From Bugulina stolonifera (taxonomy: Eukaryota > Bryozoa > Gymnolaemata > Cheilostomatida > Bugulidae): DNA of 64,000 nucleotides. Shown here one piece after another: positions 24,101 through 34,820 of the stretch. The notes below the pieces were generated by a model. It saw only the letters and a list, made by a program, of their open reading frames with translations, ran no database searches and was not told the origin of the DNA. A program made the position numbers and the translations under genes. Each line of letters begins with the position of its first letter. The stretch's first letter is position 1. Location of the stretch: assembly GCA_935421135.1 (NCBI GenBank), contig OW285188.1, forward strand, positions 25,273,233 to 25,337,232, read 5' to 3'.

Positions 24101-27100
24101 TAATGTACCTTGAGTTATTGCACAACCCTTGTTTTGGCACATGTATGGATGCCTATCTCATTATTCAGTTCAACTTCCTTAGTGATAAGGGTAACTGCAG
24201 TTCATGCCTAACTGGTGCTCAAGCTAAACCGAGGATGAAGGTGGGACAGGCGCCATTACTACTAACTGACAATGCTGCGTACCACAACGCATCTATCCCC
24301 TCGTTAAAATCCACTAGTCCTACAGGAACCTTTACTTGCTGCCATTGCACCTTGAACCTGCTGCCTGACAGGGCAAGCAGTATGTTATAAATAGGCTTCA
24401 ATAATCTTTAATTCACAGCTAAAATAAAATAGTTATTTATGTTATTCTTCTCCTGTATATCTTACAATGGAAGGTTCGAAGCCGAGAAGACATTTTGTTG
24501 CTGCTGGTTAGCACAAAGACACCGTCGCTTGCTCATTTTGTAAGAGCCAGTTGCCGACATGACTAGCAACAAGTAGATAGATCAACCGCTGAAATTGTTG
24601 ATGTCTAAAATTGTCGCCAACTTTGTGAAGAAACTGGAAATGTAAGGAATTGGTTTTTGGTAAAATTCCAACATTGTGTCGTAATCATCTCCAGAATAAA
24701 AACAATTCCTCTGCAAGGCGATCAGACTCTGTAATGGCATCCTGTTTATTGTTAAATCTCCAAATCACAGAATTTCAATTATATATCAAAATGTTGGCAG
24801 TCACTGGTATTGGGAGGTGAGAGATAATAGAGGCTTGGATTATACAGGATTTGAATTATCTGATTCACCAATTGGTAGTTAGAACTGGCTGACATAGGCT
24901 GCTGTAAGCAGATACATCATTACCACCAAGTACCTTGTTACAGCATGACTGTCATGTCACAGCACAGGTAATCCACAGCATGGCTATCATGTAACAGGAG
25001 AGCCGATCCACAACAAGACTGTCATGTAACAGGAAAGGTAATCCACAGCATGACCATCACATAACAAGACATCTAATCTATACCATTACCATGTTGCCAT
25101 CACAAGACAACCAGCGACCTTCATTTGAATCACAACAAACAGAAAGAACAAATGTTTGCAGCGCCACTTTGCCATCAATTTGCTCTTCCTGGGTGTGAAC
25201 GCATAGATTCATCTAAGCCTTATGGACAAGAAGTGGCAAAACATGAAACAACATCATATCCTCTAATTTGGACAATTTCTGTTGCTTACTTAGCAAAACG
25301 CCTCTTAAGCTTTGACTTCCTCTTCCATCATATCTCCTATTATATGCTATACGTATGTGTATATGCTTTTGTACTTTAACTAGGCCACTGTTATGTTAAT
25401 ATACGATTGAACAATGGGATAAATACCACAACACTTGGATATACATGAACATGCATCCAATTAGTCAATCCTTTCCTCTTTCTATCAGTATTCAGCAAAT
25501 AGATATAATTTATTTCCCTGTGAGCAACACCACTTTGTATATTTATTAGCAGCTATCTGCCATAACTTGCAGCCCAAGTAGCCTTCCTAGCTGCTAACAG
25601 TAGGTCACATAACCTCAGCTGACTTGTACATAGCCATTTATTTGACCAACAAGAGGAAGTAAATACTGATAAGAGTGGAGGCGCTTATGTTACAGGCAAA
25701 CAAAAAATGAGGGTTTTATATTTCTACTCAACATTACATGTACATGGAACATTCCAGAGCTTATACAGCTCGAAGTCCTACATGTATGTCATTTGAGCTT
25801 ACTTACAGTATATACCACAGCTTATAATAGATGTGCATGTATCATGACAAATATTATTACTGTAGCTATTTTTTGTTTTACATGTACAGTAGTTGTAAGA
25901 AGATTTCATATTAATGCTTTACAATAATTATCATACATCAATATTATTTATTATCAGCACATAAATATTTTGCAATATATCATTTTGTCTTGAAACTGAG
26001 CTATTTTTTAGCTGCGCAATACTAAACTATTTCCATAGTAATAATAGCAGATCCATATATAGCACCTGCTGCAATGGGATGTATAACCTAGATAGTATTA
26101 TCAGCCTGCCTGTATTTAATTATTGCTAAATAATAATTTGTCTTCTAAATTAATATTAATATTAATTTATGAATTATGATCACTGTGCTGGTTCTGTAAT
26201 GATAGTTATGATATAATGCACTAGATTAGATTATAAAACCATTGCACAATAGTTGATACTGTATAAAGTAGGTACCAGTACCAGAGGCATTGTTGGTACT
26301 AAACTAATCAATTGGGTCCTCATAGTAGTTGAGAAATAAGATGTGTGAGTGACTGTGAGTGTTGGGTGGTATGGATGGAGGTAATTAGTTACTATACATG
26401 TACAGTAAGTAATGAGGAAGGAAGTACAACTAGTGGTCTACTGGTACAGGCTATAGCTTATCCATCACCAGGGAGCTGTGCTTATACTAGTGCACTACCA
26501 GTACTGTTACCTCCTAAATGTTCATTATTTCACTTTAGTGGGATCCACGAAGTTCCAAGTTAGTAAAGTTTTACTCATTAAAAAATTAGCAGAAGTAGAA
26601 TATGAGCATGTTTCCCACTAAAAGTCTAAAATCCATTTTACAAGTGCAAGTACAAAAAATTCATTTTAAAATACTTTAATCATTATAAAAAATGATGTTT
26701 TTAATGCACAGTTTTAGACACACATGTATGTGGAATTACACCCGTAAATTTTCCATGTATTCCAAGAGCCCTGACGTGCTGACTTTTAAATTTATCAGGA
26801 TTTTCACAAAGACCATTATTTAATGTATAAAAGTATATAAACAATCGTAAATACCTGCAAAGGGAATGTGAGGGAACCCTGGAATTAATCCATGTGCTAA
26901 GAAAGGATTATTGGCAGCCATCATCAGATTCAACATGGCCGTCTGTTCCGCCATGTTTGTTGTAGAAAAGGGATTCATAGCTGCAACAAGAAGTGTCAAT
27001 AGAGTAATAGACAATGCAGTAGACCAAAAGTGAATTAGCATAATGATTCACTAATACCAAGTTACAACATTGCTTGTCTGCTAAGGCTGTACCTGTTTCT

Positions 27101-30100
27101 AAAGGGATAAATTTAAATCTTGTCATGAGTAAGAGACAAGAAGCTAACCCTCTGCCAAACTGCGGGTCGCGTTTCCTTTTAACAGGACATGAAGCAAGAC
27201 GATACGGTAAACCTTGCGCTTACCTCACGGAAATAACTAGCATAAATATAATTAAAACATGAATCTATCCTCCAATTATAGTCTACATTATGCACAAGCC
27301 TATGTATTCATTCAAATACTGATTGGGAAAGTAACAATTAAAAAAACTATTTTAATAATATTCAGGTAGGCCTTTATTACCATCACAAGGATTCGGGTCC
27401 ACTTTGAAGTCAAAGATTTCACAAATGTTATTACATGAGGAGATATATAGAATCTATTTTATTCCAATAATAATGTTCATGTCTAGGAATATATCATTAG
27501 GAATATAATATCCATAATGAATGATTTAGTAAAAGCTTACTTTTATGAATACAGATTTGCCCCTTTTCTAGCAGCAAAATATATGCCATTGCCTATTTTA
27601 AGTGCAGTACCTAATGTATAGTAGGCCAATGTATTATAGTAGCATGCTGACCCACCCCCACCTTCCCAGGTGCATTTGCAACCACATTGTACAGATAATA
27701 TTGTATAACATCCTGAAGTTACTGGAAAGTGGATAATTGCATAAATAAAATAACACTTTTCCTGACATTTTTGTGTAAAAAGCAACTGAATCTTTTTGAT
27801 TAATGGCCCAGTAGATAGGAGGTAATTAATTTTCGCAATTATATTTATATATTTTATATTTATGGCTGTTCTTATGCATTGTACAAGTATCTATCTATGG
27901 TTAGCGTAGATTATAGTTCTATAAATTTTTATAAATATATATAATTGTTAATGGGCAGGTAAATTCTTCACACACTGGAATTAGTAAAAATTGTTATCTA
28001 CATGTATATTTTATTTACAAGCAGACCTACCAGTGGTTTATTCATATATTATTATTAGCTAACATAAATATTTTGTGGGATAAATACAACATGACTGTCT
28101 CATCAATAATCAGTTAATATACTAAATATTAGTAAAACAGAATTATTTATCCATTAGTCTATTTAGTTCCAGGAACAAGCAGATATTTTCTAGCTTAAGT
28201 ACTTGAAGCCATACGAGGTCTCATTTTGGTAAGTAGTGAAGACTGCTATGACTGTGCATAAATAGCTGCAGGTGGAAGTGGAAGGCATACATAAAACTAA
28301 ATATTTGTGCCATATAACTCCTCTCCTTCAAAGTCTACATTAAATTACCATAATTATTTTCTAGCCTCCATCTCAAACAGGAAATGAAGTAAAGATCATG
28401 CGATGTATTACAAAGGAATATATTATCAGCAGCATATGTGCTAGTATAGATCGGCATCCTACATAAGGAGTAGTATTACAATTAGGCCTGTTAGCAGTGT
28501 ATGTGTCTACATACACTGCCATGTAAGATGGGATGTTGTTGTGAGTGGAAACAGCAATATGGTTGCCAGGTGCTTAATTAAATTGACTATTTCCTGTGTA
28601 ACCTTTCCCAGGAAATAGATAAGACTATTGACACATCCTATCGGCTGTTTGCCCTCAATTAATAATTCATCATGAAGCAATCTGTTAATAATAATCCATA
28701 GCCATGCTGCATAGCGCTGCCTAAGTGGGAGAGAGGGGCTGACTAGCTGAGGGTTCACTCTAGGCCCACTTCCTCATCTCCAGCACTGGCAGTAATTGGA
28801 TACACTGTGTCTGGGATAGGCTAGTCTGGCTATTGTTAAAAACCTGTTTGAAAGCAGCAGTAAGCTCCCAGCATCCAGTCTCTAAAACAATGTCGAAGTG
28901 GCTCTATGGAGTATCACTGATTCTCTAATTGTCAATGTAGGATACTTGGGCTAATTGTTCGTGAATACAAATTATAGGAAAACTTCCTCTTTGTAAACAT
29001 TATTAGCCTCCAGTCACATTGTGTGATATCAAAATGTTATTATATATAATTGAGTTGGGTAAAAATATCTGTATAGTTAGCTAGCTAGCTGAGTCAGTGG
29101 ATTAATGAACAGTTGGTTGGATTCCAAAACTAATCAAATCTTAGGACTTTGAAGTGAAACAGCCTATAGGAAATTCCTGAATGTATAATAATGCAAGGGG
29201 GATATTATACATTATAGGCGTGGGCCTACATGTCACTGCGCTAGTACTACACAGATTTGAGTAGGCAGTGGCTAGGCTGGGCTGGGACAATATGCTCCTG
29301 TGGCCTGCATTATGGCGTCATACTTGTGTTATGTTCATCTATCTAAGTGCAACTGATGATTTCATTCAACCTGTAGTTGATTATACACCAATATTGTTAT
29401 TTTATCGCAGGGATGGAAGTTGTTGTACTGGTGTTGTAACCCCATTATGTGTTGTGATGTCACCTAGCTGGTAACAATGACAGCATTCATGTTGTCAACA
29501 GAAAAAACAACACATTCCATATCCTTTTCATATACCCGGATGAGCAAAAAATCATAATACGTAATGTCAACATGAAAGGCATCAACATATTTACAACATC
29601 ATCAAATGAAATGCAGTGCTACGATATCAAGTGTTTCCTATGGAATGTTATATGGCGATCAATATCTCTACTCTTTCTATCTCATAACAGGAAGATAGAC
29701 TAGAACTGTCTGTGTAAACAGCAATGATAAAGTAGGCCATAATTCAGCCTTCCTCCTGGTAGATAATGTCAGCTTTATTGTTTATTTGTTTAGCAACACC
29801 TTGTGACATCACAGGATGACCTGGTTGCTGCATTTAGGAGATGCTGCTTGTCTATCAAACTACAGTATGTTAGACAAATACATGGAGGGTAGAACTTTAC
29901 CAGCAACACTGACCTGATCTCCTAAGGAATCTAGGGCAGGTATTAGTAGAAAAACTTCAAGTTTATTACCCTTTCCTGTAGCAGGAAAAAACTTGATATT
30001 TCTGGGAAGTGAATGACTTTTACGAAGAAAGCTATTCACAATCACTTTCTTGCTCGCTTGTAGTAACCACAGCTCTCGAGACAGAGAGGAAATTAATTGC

Positions 30101-32376
30101 TTAATAAATATTTTCTAAGTTGATACACAGCTTGCTGAACACCTCGTGGCTAAGTAAGGCACAGGTGGACTATTTATTTTATCCTCCATTTCACTCTATG
30201 TGCCTCCATCTATTCCCCAGGCCCCCTCTATTCCCTATATCCCCTCCACTCCCTACATCCCCACTATTTCCTGTGTCCTGAACCTCTTTCATTCACTGGC
30301 TATCTCAGTGTGGCAGTGTAAGGGTCACAAAAGCCATTTTCCAGAAATAACAAAACGAGGAAAATCAATAGTTTTGTAGCCTTGTACTTTTGTGAAGGTA
30401 CAACATGAGCTCAAGCATATACAGTAATAGTAACCTAAAACATAATATTATTAGACTTACATGTGCTCTTATTTTGGGTCTCTAGGAGCTTCTGAAGTAT
30501 ATTATATAAAACATCTCCAGCTGACTGTGCTCTTTCCACAAAATCTTCTTTCTTCAGCAGTATAAGTGCTTTACCTTTAAACGTATAAGTAGGCTATACA
30601 GAAGTTATAAATGCAGGCTATACCGAAGTTACAGCTGCAGAATACAGAATATACTATTTCGACACATTGCTAGAAATGGAACAAAATGAGGTGTGTACAC
30701 TGCTTCTGTAATCTCATGGTAATGCTGATATCGTTGTGCATACACTCATGTACCCTCTATTCTAAAACTGTTTTGGCATTCATAAATACATGTAGGTAAG
30801 GTAGCATCCCAATATTGTGTTATAGGCTGCAGCAAACACAAAATAGGTTACTGTAATACAAAATTTTTGTTTCGTCATCACGGCTTATATAAACACTATT
30901 ATAAAAACCAGAATGAGGCAGACCGTGATTAACTAACATCCTGTGATAAGAGGCTGGCGACTTCTTCCTGAGTCAAGTGACTATGACTAAGTACACGTAA
31001 ATAAGATGGCCGACATAGCTACAAATTTGCTGATAAAACAATAGTTGGCATGTTTTTGTCAAAAATCTAAACTTTCTGTGTAGGATTCCTGCAAATGCAA
31101 TCATCACCAGCAGGCAGTGTGCTTGTTGCATCAACAAGAGGAGGTTTGGATTATCATGGTCAGTTTACTCCTATACAGAATCCACTTTGTTATCAATAAC
31201 AGGTGGCTTTGACACTCATCTGCCACAACAAAGACTCAGCAAAAAAGAAACTAGGAAATAGTTTAATGAGGAAAGTGAAATATGAATACCCAATTTCTAA
31301 GAACATTAACCTTATTGGGTATCCTGAATAGATATATTTATAAGGCAATAACTTGTTTCAATAGTTAAGTTGTTTGTATTCTAATTACTAACTTACCATT
31401 CATGGCAAACTTCTCTGTCTGTACGTCTGTGAACGAGAACTCAGTAATGCACCATTTTAGCCATTGCTGTACCTCATCTCGGCCCCATTGCATAGGATGT
31501 ACTCCACAAACTACATTATACACAGTAGACTAATAGTGCATGCTGGGAAATGACTGGCTAAACCAAACCACATTTTTACTATAACCATCTATGCTAAGTT
31601 GATTCTTATAATTTTATTTCCATCCTTACCTATTACAGCTAGAAGCATATTATAAACACACTAAAATACATCTAGTGCTTTCCAATTATTGTAAAATGAT
31701 AGAAAGTACAGTAGATGCTATGTAAATTTATAAAATGGGCCTTTTCCATATAATATGCCTACAATACTAACTGCTAATTTGTATTTCGCTAATATTTCAG
31801 TTCCACACAAAAATCTTGCTTAACCTCATGATTGATATGCTCTTACACATGCATTTTAACTGCGACATCAGACATCCCTTGAAATAAAGAAACATGTTGA
31901 TGCCACAGGGGTACCAGAATCTGCCTCCGCACCAAAATACTTGCTGGTAACCAGCTTCAAATGTGCAATAGTCAGCACTTTGAAGACCCTTGTCAGTCTA
32001 CACATAGTATAATTTTTTATCCGGATGTAAAACAAATTCATAAAGCGCCATAACATTCTTAAATACTGTAGTTATTCCGACTTTCATCAAAGCCTAATAA
32101 TGTGCTATCAAATCATGGACAGATCAAACACTTACATGAACAAGATGGAGGTAGCATACTCAAACAGAACTGCAGATGGTCTGTCGTAAAACCAGTTGTG
32201 GAATTAGATGTTGAAGAATCTCTCTTTAGATCCACAGAGTTGGCGACATTGTTGTTGGCTGGAGATGTTGATGTTGCATTTGTAGACTTGGTTGTTGCAG
32301 AGCTACTGTCCTTGCAAGTTGGTACTCCACTGCTATATCCAGTGTGCGGGTGGTTGTCAGGCCACTGCATCATCAT
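18181..32376 (-). CDS. ETV6-like: TEL/ETV6 (Yan)-like ETS transcription factor with Pointed (SAM_PNT) domain
   Basis: Coding exons in transcript order: 32376-32136, 31510-31397, 30574-30461, 26980-26855, 21864-21682, 21033-20860, 19708-19607, 19285-19144, 18637-18181. All junctions are in phase and give 550 residues. The Pointed domain (about 85-155) reads [14 protein letters not shown], then [16 protein letters not shown], then [13 protein letters not shown]. The ETS domain (about 318-405) reads [12 protein letters not shown], then [13 protein letters not shown], then ARLW-type [17 protein letters not shown] and the recognition helix SRALRYYY, then RRLTYRFMRPP. The NRTNMTYEK and FRFM-P signatures are those of the TEL/Yan class of sequence-specific GGAA-binding nuclear repressors. 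The middle (about 160-317) is low-complexity and M/N/S-rich, like the linker of relatives. The start is the first ATG of an ATGATGATG run; an in-frame TAG lies five codons upstream. The stop TAA is embedded in AATAAA. The 4.99-kb intron 4 and 3.5-kb intron 3 are the largest. Confidence 0.92.
19709..19932. repeat. ACATATATGTAGAATGTGATATTAC array with an inverted middle
   Basis: Four copies of the motif (starting near 19712, 19760, 19845 and 19894) are separated by CATATATACATATAC stretches. Between copies 2 and 3 the spacer reads as the opposite strand (ATATATGTTGTATATG). It abuts the 3' splice site of the first ETS-domain exon on the minus strand. Confidence 0.8.
23453..23502. repeat. 25-bp duplication containing palindromic ETS-core sites
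   Basis: TAGCCTGTCTTCCTGTAGGA occurs twice in tandem (23453 and 23478). The first unit holds the perfect inverted repeat CTTCCTGTAGGAAG, i.e. two opposed GGAA cores. It lies in intron 4 of the ETV6-like gene. Confidence 0.7.
24220..24390 (+). pseudogene. Possible relic of a pogo/Tigger-type DDE transposase
   Basis: The reading frame contains [14 protein letters not shown], followed about 25 residues later by [11 protein letters not shown]. This is reminiscent of the L-L-L-D-N-A-x-x-H and C/T-T-S-L-L-Q-P-x-D blocks of pogo/Tigger transposases. No flanking transposase or terminal repeats were found, and the frame around it is not conserved to my eye. Weak; it could be chance. Confidence 0.22.
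24941..25080. repeat. 35-bp tandem repeat, four copies
   Basis: Units start at 24941, 24976, 25011 and 25046 with CARCAWGRCTRTCAT. The period is exactly 35 bp over 140 bp. Intron 4 of the ETV6-like gene. Confidence 0.88.
26369..26455 (+). pseudogene. Isolated Ig-domain-like fragment
   Basis: Translates to [20 protein letters not shown], which matches the F-G strand end of an I-set immunoglobulin domain (Y-x-C-x-V-S-N-x-x-G ... L-x-V). It is on the strand opposite the host gene (ETV6-like intron 4). No upstream half of the domain or partner exons were recognised. Either an orphan exon remnant or coincidence. Confidence 0.25.
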
Positions 32377-32549
32377 CTCATACGTGGTCTAATAGAGTAT
32401 TAATCTTCTTGCACCACTCCTCCAACTTCATTAAGTTACTAATTCCTTATTTTAACAAGTTGAAGTAGATGTAATATTATAAACGTTCCTGCCAAAGGTG
32501 TTGTTCTTTACTAAAGCTAACCAGCTAAACTTCCTAATCATCATAGTGG

Positions 32550-32840
32550 TTATTCATTAGCCAATGGGAATAGGCAGTAGCTGCAAGTATTAAAGGGGAA
32601 AATCACAAATTTTGAAGTGATTCTAAAGTGATAGTTCAAAATCTGGCGGTTCCAGACGTCATTTCCACAAATATCAAAATCCGCGTTTTTATCCAAAAAA
32701 TCGGTTTATCTGATTGGTCATGGGCGCATCCTTATTGGTAGTCTAAGATCTGCAGACTTACACCGATATGCGAGATGACTAATATATGCCCCGTTAAAAC
32801 CACTATATTGCTATAGCCGTGCTGTTTCCGGTGAGTTTGC
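32550..32840 (-). promoter_or_regulatory. Candidate CCAAT-type promoter of the ETV6-like gene
   Basis: Two CCAAT boxes in gene orientation (ATTGG on the plus strand at 32713-32717 and 32734-32738, 21 bp apart), and a third in opposite orientation at 32559-32563. About 90 bp further upstream, an ETS consensus ACCGGAAA (32825-32832, minus strand) suggests possible autoregulation. It lies about 340-450 bp before the start codon. Transcription start unknown; inference from motifs only. Confidence 0.4.
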
Positions 32841-33220
32841 GCATTCGCAGTTTAGTGGTTTGCTACGGCTACTTGTGTTTTTTTTTGTAATTTCCAAAGT
32901 TTTATGCTACTTACACTTACTTGTCTTTTATACCGACTAATAGCTCACGGCATATTCTACAATGCATATTCATTCATCGGTGAGAAATCAAATCAAGTTA
33001 TATTATAATAAATATTTGTTCATTCTTTTCTAATCCTACTAGATTATTTCCCACCGGCTCTCACTCTGACTGACAGTCACTGCAGTTTTACTGAACTATA
33101 AAAAACGCTAGTTTCAATTTGTTTAAAATAGTTATTTATCATCAATTATGTTAGTTTTTATTTACTTATGCACGTAATTAATTAATAACTGTTATACCAT
33201 GGGTTTCATTGGTAGTTCAG

Positions 33221-33528
33221 CGGAGCTAGCAGTGACTCTCAGTCATATTTAGAGCTAGCAGTGACTATCAGTCAGATTCGGAGCTAGCAGTGACTCTCAG
33301 TCAGATTCGGAGCTTGCGTGACTCTCAGTCAGATTCGGAGCTAGCAGTGACTCTCAGTCAGATTCGGAGCTAGCAGTGACTCTCAGTCAGATTCGGAGCT
33401 AGCAGTGACTCTCAGTCAGATTCGGAGCTAGCAGTGACTCTCAGTCAGATTCAGCTAGCAGTGACTCTCAGTCAGATTCGGAGCTAGCGGTGATTCTCAG
33501 TCAGATTCAGCTAGCAGTGACTCTCAGT
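33221..33528. repeat. 29-bp minisatellite, about 11 copies, two palindromes per unit
   Basis: The consensus unit begins CGGAGCTAGCAGTGACTCTC and ends AGTCAGATT. Each unit contains GCTAGC and the interrupted palindrome TGACT-CTC-AGTCA. Eleven GTGACTCTCAG cores are present, some with 1-2 changes, and some units shortened by about 3 bp. It lies about 0.85 kb upstream of the ETV6-like start codon. Confidence 0.92.
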
Positions 33529-34429
33529 AAGTTTCCGTGGGAAATATAACATGAACTGAAGCTGCAATAAAATCACTTTTATTTCTTTGGCATCAGATTG
33601 CTGTTGACTAGACACAAGACAAATGAATCACCAGTTACTGCTTCCTTGCCGCTGTAAATTAATGATTATAAGTCAAACAATCAATTGAAGGCAATGCAAA
33701 TCAATATAATAATATATCATTCAATTTATTTAGTGTGTTGCTTTTACCAAAACAGGCTAAATATAAATGATTAAAGCTGTTAGTTGGAGATGGTAAAGCA
33801 ACATTTCCAAAAAAAGACAGTTCCAGCAGGACGTTTCTCAACTGTGTAGATTACATTTATTAAAATACAATTCACCGATAATTAAGTTTAATTGAATGAA
33901 AAATTAATATTAAAAAGGAAAATTAATGGGTGGGGTTAGGGGTTCAAACTGTCCCGGAGAGGTTTAGTTTGGAACTATCTTTTTCCCATTGTATTGGATT
34001 GCAGTACATCACTTCACCTCCATACTTTCCTGGTGTTCTATTTCTTCCTTTACTGCCTATTTTAATTTTATTTTAATCTTGCTAATTTTCATTTCATGGC
34101 GTGCGTTCAGATAAATAAAATTAAAATAAGCAGTAGGTAAGCCCAATGACTGAAAGAAAAAAACAGAGATGCCAGACTCAGTTAATTCAAGCAACATTTT
34201 ATGGCTTATTAAAAGACTCGTTTCCAAAATAAAGCTTGCAAACATCTCTGGAAAAAAACTAGTATCCTATGTATGTTTGTGCAATATTATGAATCTGTTT
34301 GACAATACTGACCATTAAGAAATTTACTTTAGCCTCAGTGACTGTGACAAACCCTATTGATACTCTTAACTATTCTCTAAAATGGCATAGGCCTATGTGA
34401 CTAAAAGTATTGGGCCTACACTGTGGTGA

Positions 34430-34820
34430 CTTGGTGACTACTATATCTAACTACTACTATTACTATTGATAATTCAACTTCTGTTGATTCTATTGATACT
34501 GTAGCTACTACTGCTACCACTGGACCCCCTGGTACTACTGCGACAACTTACCACTTTTCTACGACTAACTATTATTGTAACCAACTACTACTATTACTAC
34601 TGCTGATTTTAACTACTTGCATGATTACTACTAATGCAACCATAACTAACTACTGAAATCATCGTAACACTGCTACTACACTTCTATCACTTCAACTTAC
34701 TACTAACTACTACTATAAGTAACTACTCCTACTGCTAATACGAACTACAGCTAACACCACAAATGGTTCTTTTATTTTGCTAGTAAACTGCTGCTGTGAC
34801 TACTAATACTGACGATAGTG
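34430..34820. repeat. Degenerate CTA/ACT trinucleotide-rich tract
   Basis: About 390 bp dominated by CTACTACTATTACTACTGCT-like sequence with interspersed unique bases. It looks like an old expanded trinucleotide repeat. Confidence 0.7.

Noticed and set aside
24474..24484. Perfect pol III B-box word GGTTCGAAGCC
   Set aside because: No A box at the right distance upstream and no tRNA fold.
32102..32392. Plus-strand ORF of 96 codons
   Set aside because: Antisense shadow of the first ETV6-like coding exon, which has family support and consistent splice phase.
33221..33528. CRISPR-like look of a 29-bp repeated unit
   Set aside because: Units are contiguous with no unique spacers, and the context is animal nuclear DNA.
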